Shown here: positions 17,313-25,187 of the stretch, piece after piece
Layout of the letters: every line of letters starts with the position of its first letter
How positions within the stretch are numbered: position 1 is the first letter of the stretch
Assembly (NCBI GenBank): GCA_024762925.1
Contig: JANTGM010000058.1
Location: forward strand, 1 to 35,108
From: Kofleriaceae bacterium
Lineage (GTDB): Bacteria > Myxococcota_A > Polyangia > Haliangiales > Haliangiaceae
Length of the DNA stretch: 35,108 nucleotides
Reading direction: 5' to 3'
Position numbers and translations under genes: made by a program
Notes under the pieces: model-generated
Seen by the model: only the letters and a program-made list of their open reading frames with translations
What the model was told of the DNA's origin: nothing
The model's database searches: none

Positions 17313-19085
17313 ATGGGCAGTGAAACAGCAGAATCCAGTGTCAAAGTGGGCAGCATTGTCGCCGACACCTACGAGATTGTTCGCATGCTCGGCCGCGGTG
17401 GCATGGGCTCGGTCTGGGAGGCTCACCACACCAGGCTTCCAGGAAAACGCGTTGCCATCAAAGTCTTGCACGCGTCGGTCGCCGAAGATCCCGAGGCACT
17501 TGCAAGGTTTCGCCGGGAAGCAGAAATTGCATGTCGCTTAGGCCACCCAAACATCGTTGAAGTACACGACTTCAACAAGCTCGATGATGGCAGTCCCTAT
17601 CTGATCCTGGAGCTGTTGGAAGGCACGAGCCTTGATGAGCACCTCAAGTTGGGCGCGCTTAGCATCGAAGAGTGCGAGGCCTACCTCCGCCAGATTGCCG
17701 CCGCGCTTCAGTGCGCACACATGCAAGGAGTTGTGCATCGCGACCTCAAGCCTCAGAACATATTCTTGGTGCCATCGCCAACGGGTGTTGGGCCGGCCAT
17801 CGCCAAAGTCCTCGACTTCGGCATCTCGAAGATTCGCGGTTCGCAAACCGTTAAGACGCAAGACTCCACGCTGCTTGGCACGCCACAGTACATGGCACCA
17901 GAGCAAGCCGTCGGCCAGCACAACCTCGTCGATGAGCGCACCGACATCTTTGCCATGGGGGCAATGTTTTACGAATTACTCTCAGGCAAACCGGCTTTCG
18001 CTGGCCAGAACATTCCCGAGGTCGTTTACAAGGTGGTTCATGTCGCAGAGACACCGCTAGTTGAGCTCTTGCCCGACATTCAGCAAGAGAAGGCAGCCGC
18101 AATTCACAAGGCACTAAGCAAAGCACAAGATGATCGCTTTGCATCCGTTGCGGATATGGTGCTTGCATTCACGGGTGAAGCGCTACCATCCGAAAGGACA
18201 AGCAATCCATCGATCAAGGTGCGCCCCAACTCGCGGGAACTCGAGTCAGCGGCCACTGTCGATTCGAGCAAGATGGAGATAGCGTCTGCTGCGACCGTCG
18301 ATTCCAGAAATATCAATCTCGAGCAAGCTGCAACCGTTGCCTCGCATAGCAGTGAGATGCCAGCGATGCGCCCAAGCATTACTGAGATCGAAGCCGCCGC
18401 GACCATCGATTCGAGTAAGTTGGATCGCAATGCGGTTTTGCCGGTGTCTCTCAGCGATGCGAATACGCAAGCCGACAGCACAAGCACAAGTTCGTCTCAC
18501 CCGCGAGCAGTTCCGTGGAAGCCCTTGGCTGGCATTGCGGCTCTCGCTCTTGGAATCGGCGCATTCGCACTTATGCGCGGCGGCGACGCCACCAAAGAGA
18601 ATCCCGTAGTGACCAAACGCGTGGAGCGCAAAGCCAAGCGGGCGATGCTTGTCGACGCCAGTACGAAAACCGTGGTGCTCGATGCTGGTGTGCCTCTGGC
18701 CCTCACCCTTGATGCAGCTGTAGCAAAGAGCACGCATACCGATGCCGCCGTTGCACCACGCCAAAGAGTTGACGCTGCACCACGACGAAACAATCCCCCA
18801 AGCAAGCCAACGGTGGTCAGCAAACGCGACGAGGAAGTCCCTGCAAAGGTCACGGAACTCCTGAAAGAGGCGCAAGGACATGTCAAGGCCCGGCGCATGG
18901 ACAAAGCGTTGCTGGCGGCAAAGGCGGCAAATCGCCTCCACAGAACGTCCCGAGGCTATATGCTTCAAGCGGCCGCCTATTGCTATAAAGGCGACCTTCC
19001 CGCTTTCAACGGCGCTCTGCGAAATCTGCCACCAGCTCGGCGCCGAGCTGCCAAGGCGGCATGCCAACGTGTGCGCGACAAGTAG
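17313..19085 (+). CDS. Membrane Ser/Thr protein kinase (Hanks type)
   Basis: The protein has 590 residues. The kinase domain is at about 20-290: Gly loop GRGGMGSV (27-34), Lys50 in VAIKVL, HRDLKPQN (142-149), DFG (168-170), GTPQYMAPEQ and DIFAMGAMFYELLSG. Every catalytic residue is present, so it should be active. A juxtamembrane linker (about 305-375) holds four near-repeats of AAT(V/I)xS, likely phospho-Thr docking sites. One transmembrane helix follows (LAGIAALALGIGAFALM, about 410), then an outer Ala/Asp/Val-rich low-complexity part and a C-terminal helical, TPR-like stretch. TATACT at 17296-17301 may be a -10 box close to the start. It lies between a HutF-like gene and the PDZ giant; the signal it senses is unknown. 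Confidence 0.93.
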   Translation: MGSETAESSVKVGSIVADTYEIVRMLGRGGMGSVWEAHHTRLPGKRVAIKVLHASVAEDPEALARFRREAEIACRLGHPNIVEVHDFNKLDDGSPYLILELLEGTSLDEHLKLGALSIEECEAYLRQIAAALQCAHMQGVVHRDLKPQNIFLVPSPTGVGPAIAKVLDFGISKIRGSQTVKTQDSTLLGTPQYMAPEQAVGQHNLVDERTDIFAMGAMFYELLSGKPAFAGQNIPEVVYKVVHVAETPLVELLPDIQQEKAAAIHKALSKAQDDRFASVADMVLAFTGEALPSERTSNPSIKVRPNSRELESAATVDSSKMEIASAATVDSRNINLEQAATVASHSSEMPAMRPSITEIEAAATIDSSKLDRNAVLPVSLSDANTQADSTSTSSSHPRAVPWKPLAGIAALALGIGAFALMRGGDATKENPVVTKRVERKAKRAMLVDASTKTVVLDAGVPLALTLDAAVAKSTHTDAAVAPRQRVDAAPRRNNPPSKPTVVSKRDEEVPAKVTELLKEAQGHVKARRMDKALLAAKAANRLHRTSRGYMLQAAAYCYKGDLPAFNGALRNLPPARRRAAKAACQRVRDK

Positions 19086-19289
19086 CGCGGTCGAGCTCGG
19101 GCCTGAAACTCTCGTATCGCACCGCTGACGACAAACGCACGTTGCCAACGCACTCCCCATGAATTGCTGCCACGTTGTAAGCCGACCGTGAACACGTTGG
19201 TCGGTGTGGCCGCTGCGGGCCCAGGGTGGTGCAGCGCAAGACCTCCGAGCACTCTTCGAGATCAGCGGCTATTCTCCGCCTAACTCCTC

Positions 19290-22200
19290 ATGCGCAAATC
19301 GAACGTTCTCATAGCAGCTGGTCTGATCGCTATCGTCGTCCTTGGTGTGTGGCTCTGGCCCAGCGGTGATGAAAAGAAAACTTCCGACGACAACAACGTC
19401 GCAGCTGCGTCCAAAGCTATGACGCTGGAAGAGCGACGCGAAGCTAGGCGAAGCGGAAGTGTGAGCACCGCCCCCGCAAGCATCTCGGGAATTGTTGTCG
19501 AACAGGGAAGCGAGCAACCTATCGTCGGCGCGCTCATTTCTCTCAGTCCGCGCAAAATCGAAGGCGGCATGATTTCCCAAGCGGGACAAAGCCCCGCACC
19601 AGTGATCACACGCTCTGATGCCAAGGGGCGCTTTCGAATCTCTGGACTTCGATCCGGCGAGTTCAGCCTGTCAGCCAGCGCAAATGGTTACAAGCCTCAG
19701 GCACAGGACTCCATTGCCTTGGAAGCCGGTCGCGATCGCAACGACTTGAAATTTTCCTTGGCGAGGGGTGGTCACCAGCTGCGCGGTGTGGTTTCCGACA
19801 TCGGCGGTGGAGCGATCCCATTTGCCCAAGTACGCGCAACACAGATCAGCGGTTTCACAATCAGCACGCTCTTTCGCGCACCATTCACGGCGAGAACAGA
19901 CGACAACGGCAACTATGTTCTCAATCTAGAAGACGGCCGCTACCAAGTCTCCCTGTTTCATGAAGACTACCAGCACGATGGTCGGCAGGTGATCATCAAT
20001 GGCAGCGATCGCAATGCAGACTTTGTACTCACGCCAGGCTCGGTCATAGAAGGAGTTGTCTTGCGTTCCAGCGACGATAGCCCAGTCGCTGACGCCCTGG
20101 TGACGGTAATGCCTGCTGGGCGCGGTGGAGGTTTTGTGGTGTCGGGAATCGCTTTTGAGGGAGGAGCGCAAACGGATGCAGAAGGACACTTCACCCTTGG
20201 CGGACTGGGCAGTGGCGCATTTGATATTCGGGCCGTGGCGAAGCACTCGTCTTCGCGCCAACCGAGCCAGGTCGAACTTGGAATTGCGGAGAGCCTAACT
20301 GACGTCGTGGTGTATGTTGACGATGCCTACACCCTCTCGGGATTTGTCGTAGATCGAGATGACGAGTCGATAGCCGAACCTGGAGTTCTTGTCGGGGCCT
20401 ACAACTTCTCTCCAGGGGCCGTCTTTGCCTCGTCAACGCCATCGGCCAGTGATGGCTACTTTGAAATTCACGGTGTCCACCCGGGCACCTACACACTGGG
20501 TGCCGCTGCCGAAGAACGCCCACCCACGTTCTTTGGCGAGACCATCACGGTTGTCGACGAAGACATCAGTGACCTCACCGTGAAAGTGAAGAAGGGAGCA
20601 ACACTTCGGGGAACGATTTCTCCACCACAAGTTACGCAATTGCACTTGCGAGTTTCGATGGACTCAATGGGCATTTCGACCATGTTGCAAGCAGCGGGTT
20701 CGTTGATGGTCAATGGCAAGTCCAACGAAGATGGAGAATTCGAACTCAAAGGGGTGAGCAACGGGGAGTACACGTTGGTTGCGCGATCCGAGACCGGCGA
20801 CAAGGGCACGCTGGATATCAGTGTTTCTGAAAGTATGGATGGCCTTGAGGTCCAAATGCAGGAACGCGCCAGTGCAGAAGGTGTTGTCGTTGACGCCAGC
20901 GGCCAACCTGTCGAAGGAGTGACGGTCGACTTCAACAGCGACGAGGCGAGTCCGATGTCGAGCCTCAGCATAATGCGTCCCGGGCCCGAAGCAATCACCG
21001 GCCCCGACGGCCGCTTTGTGCATGTTGGCCTTGAAGACGGCGGCTACAACGTAGTCGTTCGAGACGGCCCCCAACTTGCGTGGGCGGGCAAGGAGGAGAA
21101 AGCTGCCTATGTTCCAGAGCGAATCGAAGTGAAGAACGGCGCCGACATTCGAGGCATGCGGCTTGCCATTGTTTCTCGCAACGAGACCATTCGCGGCTCT
21201 GTTGTGAATTCTGATGGTGCTCCCGTCACCGACGCTTGGGTCACAGCGAAGTACATTCCCGACGCGAATTCCTCGGCGTCCGTTCGCTGGTCTTCAGGAG
21301 AAGCTCCCGTGCTTACGGATGATGGGGGGCGCTTTGCGGTCACTGGTCTCCGCGAGGGCAAGTACAGCTTAAAGGCCGAGGGAATGCGCGGTGGCTCCAA
21401 GGGAGAAATCGAGAGCACTGGCACAGGGTCTGACGTGACCATTACGCTTGCGGCCCTTGGAAGCATTGGTGGAAAGGTCAGCAAGGCTGGATCTCCCGTG
21501 ACAGATTTCGTCATCTCGGCAAGTGGCCCAACTCGGCGACGTGCGCACATCGTCAATGACAGTGGCGAGTTTCAACTTCGTCGGCTTGAACCCGGTGAGT
21601 ACCGCCTCGAGGTCACATCCATCAATGGAGCTGCTACGGCCAAAGCAACGGTGAAGACGGGCGAAGAATCTCGCACTGCCATCGCCCTTGCAGCTTTTGG
21701 TTCGATTTCCGGTGTCCTGGTCGATAGCGAGTCGGGAGATCCCATGGTGGGTATTTCGGTGGCAGCCACCACGGGCGATAGCGGCAGCAAGTGGGCTGAG
21801 AACACCATGGAAATGCTCCAGGGCAACGGTCCTACCACCGATGAAGAGGGACGCTTTCGAGTTGGCAAGTTGGGCTCGGGAAAAGGGGAAGTGTACTTCG
21901 TAGATCCAAAGGCCAAGGGGTTTGGGCTCATCATCCAACAGGAGTTCGAATTGGCACCCGGAGAGTCCAAGGACCTTGGCGAGATTACGGCCTCGCTGCC
22001 TAGCGACACTCCGAACGAGGACAAACCGAAAGGCACAATTGGCGTCGCAACGGAAATTGGCAAACCGGCACTCTGTGCAGGAGAAGCCAGCGCCGAGGGC
22101 CTTGAGGAGGACAGCCAGCACCTGTGGATCATCTCGGTCGTCGATGGTGGCCCTGCGGACAAGGCTGGCATCAAACCCTGTGATCGAATCACCACGTTTG

Positions 22201-22376
22201 AGGACTTCCCACTAACGCAAGGAGAGGGGGGAATCCCTTTGCAGGTTGTGAAGACCGCAGTTGAGGCCCCAAGCATGGGTAGCCCACTCAAACTTGGCCT
22301 GAAGACGGGTTCTGGCGCCAAGACAGTCTTGGTCGATCCCATCGCCACCGATCCCGAGGAACCGACACCGCAATAG
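19290..22376 (+). CDS. Giant carboxypeptidase-regulatory-like repeat protein with C-terminal PDZ
   Basis: The protein has 1028 residues. It starts with an uncleaved-looking N-terminal anchor (VLIAAGLIAIVVLGVWLWP, about 6-24) and a charged spacer. Then come roughly nine beta-sandwich repeats of the CarboxypepD_reg/CNA-B-like type, each with signs such as SGIVVEQGSEQPIVGALI, DAKGRFRISGLRSGEFSLSA, DDNGNYVLNLEDGRYQVSL and EDGEFELKGVSNGEYTLVA. The last 100 or so residues form a PDZ domain (ISVVDGGPADKAGIKPCDRITTF), normally a peptide-tail binder in envelope proteases; no protease domain is present. It is most likely a periplasmic scaffold fixed to the inner membrane. The kinase gene ends 204 bases upstream and may form a transcription unit with it. 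That gap holds only a weak hairpin (19182-19204) and no gene. Confidence 0.85.
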   Translation: MRKSNVLIAAGLIAIVVLGVWLWPSGDEKKTSDDNNVAAASKAMTLEERREARRSGSVSTAPASISGIVVEQGSEQPIVGALISLSPRKIEGGMISQAGQSPAPVITRSDAKGRFRISGLRSGEFSLSASANGYKPQAQDSIALEAGRDRNDLKFSLARGGHQLRGVVSDIGGGAIPFAQVRATQISGFTISTLFRAPFTARTDDNGNYVLNLEDGRYQVSLFHEDYQHDGRQVIINGSDRNADFVLTPGSVIEGVVLRSSDDSPVADALVTVMPAGRGGGFVVSGIAFEGGAQTDAEGHFTLGGLGSGAFDIRAVAKHSSSRQPSQVELGIAESLTDVVVYVDDAYTLSGFVVDRDDESIAEPGVLVGAYNFSPGAVFASSTPSASDGYFEIHGVHPGTYTLGAAAEERPPTFFGETITVVDEDISDLTVKVKKGATLRGTISPPQVTQLHLRVSMDSMGISTMLQAAGSLMVNGKSNEDGEFELKGVSNGEYTLVARSETGDKGTLDISVSESMDGLEVQMQERASAEGVVVDASGQPVEGVTVDFNSDEASPMSSLSIMRPGPEAITGPDGRFVHVGLEDGGYNVVVRDGPQLAWAGKEEKAAYVPERIEVKNGADIRGMRLAIVSRNETIRGSVVNSDGAPVTDAWVTAKYIPDANSSASVRWSSGEAPVLTDDGGRFAVTGLREGKYSLKAEGMRGGSKGEIESTGTGSDVTITLAALGSIGGKVSKAGSPVTDFVISASGPTRRRAHIVNDSGEFQLRRLEPGEYRLEVTSINGAATAKATVKTGEESRTAIALAAFGSISGVLVDSESGDPMVGISVAATTGDSGSKWAENTMEMLQGNGPTTDEEGRFRVGKLGSGKGEVYFVDPKAKGFGLIIQQEFELAPGESKDLGEITASLPSDTPNEDKPKGTIGVATEIGKPALCAGEASAEGLEEDSQHLWIISVVDGGPADKAGIKPCDRITTFEDFPLTQGEGGIPLQVVKTAVEAPSMGSPLKLGLKTGSGAKTVLVDPIATDPEEPTPQ

Positions 22377-22434
22377 GGTCGGTGATTTGCGCTGAGAGGC
22401 TTAAGACTATCGGTTTCGGGCCGAACCAGACCAT

Positions 22435-23151
22435 GTGTCCCGTCTTCTCGCATTGCTTTTCCTTTTTGCCGGCCTTGCCGCTTGTGGCGATGGTCTTGAA
22501 GCAGACGCACCCGATGCGGCGGCCAGCGTTCCTCCTATCAGCGGAGATCTTGACGCCTTCGATGAGCCTGCAGTGTGTCATGGTGTAAACCAAACGGGTT
22601 GCGAGGATGAGCAGAAGTGCGCCATCGCGAGTGATGCGTGGGCTTGTGTTGCAGACGGGAACAAGGTCTTTGGCGAATCGTGCCAAGAGGATATTGGGCA
22701 AGGTGATGATTGCCTAGCGGGCCTGCACTGCTATGAGGGAACGTGCCAAGAGCTCTGCACCTATGCTCAGCCGTGCACTGACCGTTTTAGCATTTGCATT
22801 CCGATTCCTTCGGATGCCGAGCAACTAGGAATTTGTCTCACGACCTGCGATCCGGTTGCCCAGGACTGCCCCGATACGAGCACTGGCGATCGCCAGGGCT
22901 GCTACCTTTCGGTTTCAGGTCCTGTGTGCGCACCAGTTGCCGAGTCGCCACCACTCGTACCGGGACTGAGTTGCCAGTACCTCAACGAATGTGCGATTGG
23001 GTCGGGTTGCGTGCAAATCGACGAACGCAGCCAGTGTGCCGCGTACTGCGACTTCGGCGAGAACGCCAATCTCTCCGACCCACATTGCGCCGTAATGGAT
23101 GTGTGCCGCCATCTTGAGGGTGGCGACACTGCTGGCGTCTGCGCTCCTTAG
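22435..23151 (+). CDS. Cys-rich lipoprotein
   Basis: The protein has 238 residues with a GTG start. The signal MSRLLALLFLFAGLAAC gives a lipidated Cys17, followed by an acidic, Ala/Pro-rich spacer. The mature part has over twenty cysteines in short modules (CEDEQKCAI, CQEDIGQGDDCLAGLHCYEGTC, CDPVAQDC, CQYLNECAIGSGCVQID), probably all disulfide-bonded on the cell surface. This pattern is common among predicted surface lipoproteins of myxobacteria-like genomes, where its function is unknown. The PDZ-giant gene ends 58 bases upstream. bfr converges on it with 21 bases between stops and no clear terminator. Confidence 0.83.
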   Translation: MSRLLALLFLFAGLAACGDGLEADAPDAAASVPPISGDLDAFDEPAVCHGVNQTGCEDEQKCAIASDAWACVADGNKVFGESCQEDIGQGDDCLAGLHCYEGTCQELCTYAQPCTDRFSICIPIPSDAEQLGICLTTCDPVAQDCPDTSTGDRQGCYLSVSGPVCAPVAESPPLVPGLSCQYLNECAIGSGCVQIDERSQCAAYCDFGENANLSDPHCAVMDVCRHLEGGDTAGVCAP

Positions 23152-23172
23152 CGGAACCTATCGAAGCAAGAC

Positions 23173-23637
23173 CTAGACCTGAGAGGCTAGGTAGTTTTGC
23201 AGCCCGATGTTCTCAATGAGGCTCTGCTGCTCTTCAATCCAATCGATGTGTGCCTCTTCGCTCACAAGGATGGACTTGACCAGTTCGAGGCTGCCATTGT
23301 CATTGGCTTCTGCACAGGCCTTGATTCCTTCGTTGAGGAACCCCACCGCCTCGACTTCGAGAGCCAGGTCAACTGCGAATTGTTCTGGTACTGTCTCGCC
23401 GACTTTGACTTTTCCGAGTCGTTGGAGATTCGGTACGCCCTCAAGGTACAGGATGCGATCCATGAGTGACTCTGCATGCCGCATCTCGTCAATAGACTCG
23501 GCTCGAAGCTTGCCACCGAGCGCGGTGTAGCCCCAGTGCTGGCACATTTTCGCATGCGCGAAGTACTGATTGATTGCGGTTAGCTCGTTGGTGAGAATCG
23601 CGTTGAGTAGTTCGATTACTTTGGTGTCGCCCTTCAT
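23173..23637 (-). CDS. bfr: Bacterioferritin
   Basis: This is the iron-storage 24-mer subunit. It has 154 residues from the ATG at 23637; a TTG nine bases upstream is also open, but family members begin MKGD. Ferroxidase ligands of the four-helix bundle are visible: E18 (NELTAINQYF), E51 and H54 (DEMRHAE), then E94 and E127-x-x-H130 (VSEEAHIDW). Met52, next to the metal site in DEMRHAESL, is the usual haem-ligand position. It lies 29 bases after bfd, which mobilises its iron, and shares the Fur-box promoter upstream of bfd. Confidence 0.96.
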   Translation of the reverse strand: MKGDTKVIELLNAILTNELTAINQYFAHAKMCQHWGYTALGGKLRAESIDEMRHAESLMDRILYLEGVPNLQRLGKVKVGETVPEQFAVDLALEVEAVGFLNEGIKACAEANDNGSLELVKSILVSEEAHIDWIEEQQSLIENIGLQNYLASQV

Positions 23638-23666
23638 GCTGGGCAAACTACCGCAAGTCGTGCTGG

Positions 23667-23855
23667 CTAGCCCGCGTCGACGTCGCTGGAAAGCCCAGCC
23701 TCGTCCTCAATCATGTCTTGGATCTCGCGAGTGCAAGCGCCGCAACCTGAGCCAGCTCCACAAGAATCCGCTACTTGCTTTACCGTCGACGCCCCACTGC
23801 GAATAATTTCGACCAGTTGGACATCGCTAACAGCTTTGCAGAGACAGACAAACAT
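23667..23855 (-). CDS. bfd: Bacterioferritin-associated [2Fe-2S] ferredoxin
   Basis: Bfd reduces bacterioferritin haem to release stored iron. It has 62 residues. Cluster ligands are C4 and C6 (MFVCLCKAV) and, further on, CGAGSGCGAC, the BFD-like Fer2 pattern. The second half has one extra cysteine compared with E. coli Bfd. AAGGAAG stands about eight bases before the ATG. A strong Fur box lies about 60 bases upstream, so iron should repress it. It is the first gene of the bfd-bfr pair. Confidence 0.94.
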   Translation of the reverse strand: MFVCLCKAVSDVQLVEIIRSGASTVKQVADSCGAGSGCGACTREIQDMIEDEAGLSSDVDAG

Positions 23856-23915
23856 GTGAGGCTTCCTTCACTATTTAGAATACGGGAAGTGGCTTCCGAG
23901 GATCAAGGGTTAATT

Positions 23916-23934
23916 GAAAATGATAATCAATTTT
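23916..23934 (-). promoter_or_regulatory. Fur box upstream of bfd-bfr
   Basis: The plus strand reads GAAAATGATAATCAATTTT, matching 15 of 19 positions of the consensus GATAATGATAATCATTATC and keeping the central core perfectly. It is the most AT-rich spot in the area. On the minus strand TTGATC and TATTCT, about 18 bases apart, between here and bfd could form a promoter. An open frame also crosses the site on the minus strand but lacks a credible start. Confidence 0.85.
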
Positions 23935-24122
23935 GATTTCCACCCCTCTTAGGATGGGGTTCCAAGCCCAAGCCCATAGAAATGGATCGGCAAACGTGGG
24001 ATCAGCCAGCATTTCGGGATTCGGAGGTGTCTCTACTAAGAAGGCGATAAGACAGTCATTCGCTGCCTTGGTTACCGCCAGCGCCGCTACGAATCGTTCC
24101 CAAACGGCATCTCGACCGAGAG

Positions 24123-25187
24123 CTAACGAGCCGGCTTGGGAGTGCGCGCCAGGTAGGAGATGTTTGCATGCTTGCGCCAGATGTAGCCGTCTAGGAAGTA
24201 GTGCGTGAGTTGTGGGAGGGCCAGTAACGGCACCACAAAGGCCTCGATGCCACGAGCCCAGGACCAGCCCGAGCCAAAGAGCCAAGCGCGTTCTCGCCAG
24301 ATGAGTCGATCCCATAACAACTCTTCCCCATAGGCGAGCACGACGAGCACGGCAAGAAACACCAAGGGGCCATAGGCCAGCACTCGGATCAGACCAGGGT
24401 GCCCAGCCCGCTCGCGGCGGCGCGCTTCGAGATACACCAGGGCCAGGTACGGCACACCGTGAATAACCACATTTGTGACTGTGAAGGCGTAATCAGAGTT
24501 GAACGCCACGATACCTAGGTACCAACAAAGAGCCGTGGTGCCGACCACGATGTCCTTGCCAGGATTGCGGAGACCAAGCACAAACCAACGCTGCAGAGCA
24601 CGCACGACATATGCCCCGACAACGAGCAGGTAGAGGGGAAACCCGACCTGAGACACCCAGAGTGGAAGCACATCAGAAAAATCCCCAGCGACAAACCATG
24701 AGTACTTCTGAGGCAGATGCGCGTGCCAATACAGCAGTGGATAGACGCTTGCAGCGTAGATTGCCGCCGTGTCGATCCAGCGGTCTACGGCTAGCGTCTC
24801 GCCGCCTTTGCGCCGATAGAGAACCACCCATCCATATTGTTGGCGCACGAAGTGGTAAACGGCGAAGTAGGCGGCAGCACGCCAGAACACATGGGGCCCC
24901 AGGCTGTAGACCAAGACACCCACCACGTACACGAACACTGGCCCCCCAAAGTAGAGCAGGCGTCGGCGCTCTCGCTCATCTCGGTCGAAGTAAACGCGAA
25001 AGAGCGTTGACCACACGTGGGCAACATCGATGAGCAGCACGAAGGGCACCCAAATCCACTCGGGGCTGTCGCTGTGCAGAAGCCCAAAGGCAGCACCAAT
25101 GCCGAGAAGCGCGAAGCTCACGAGTGCACTTCCCAGAAAAACTCCGAGGTCTACAGGAGCACCAAATAGCCAGGGGTACCGACTCAC
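24123..25187 (-). CDS. Polytopic membrane protein with conserved-looking His motifs
   Basis: I do not recognise this family by name. It has 354 residues with about nine to ten membrane helices. Histidines sit at helix edges in striking contexts: VAHVWSTLFRVYFDRDE, VYHFVRQQYGWV, VIHGVPYLALVYLEARRRE and LTHYFLDGYIWRKH. The spacing suggests a metal- or haem-binding membrane enzyme, such as the Brp/Blh or fatty-acid-hydroxylase folds, but I cannot confirm either. It starts with GTG inside the TGA of the FAD-oxidase gene (GTGA), so it is translationally coupled to it and is the last member of the aminopropyltransferase block. The 267 bases beyond it lead to the bfd promoter. Confidence 0.82.
   Translation of the reverse strand: MSRYPWLFGAPVDLGVFLGSALVSFALLGIGAAFGLLHSDSPEWIWVPFVLLIDVAHVWSTLFRVYFDRDERERRRLLYFGGPVFVYVVGVLVYSLGPHVFWRAAAYFAVYHFVRQQYGWVVLYRRKGGETLAVDRWIDTAAIYAASVYPLLYWHAHLPQKYSWFVAGDFSDVLPLWVSQVGFPLYLLVVGAYVVRALQRWFVLGLRNPGKDIVVGTTALCWYLGIVAFNSDYAFTVTNVVIHGVPYLALVYLEARRRERAGHPGLIRVLAYGPLVFLAVLVVLAYGEELLWDRLIWRERAWLFGSGWSWARGIEAFVVPLLALPQLTHYFLDGYIWRKHANISYLARTPKPAR

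Noticed and set aside
18246-19160. 304-residue open frame antisense to the kinase gene
   Set aside because: It mirrors the codon pattern of the kinase gene, has low-complexity content and no recognisable motif or ribosome site.
19182-19204. Terminator between the kinase and the PDZ giant
   Set aside because: CCGACC/GGTCGG makes a stem but no T run follows on either strand.
21572-22510. 312-residue minus-strand frame opposite the PDZ giant
   Set aside because: Its composition is Ser/Pro-rich as expected for an antisense shadow, and it runs across a gene boundary.
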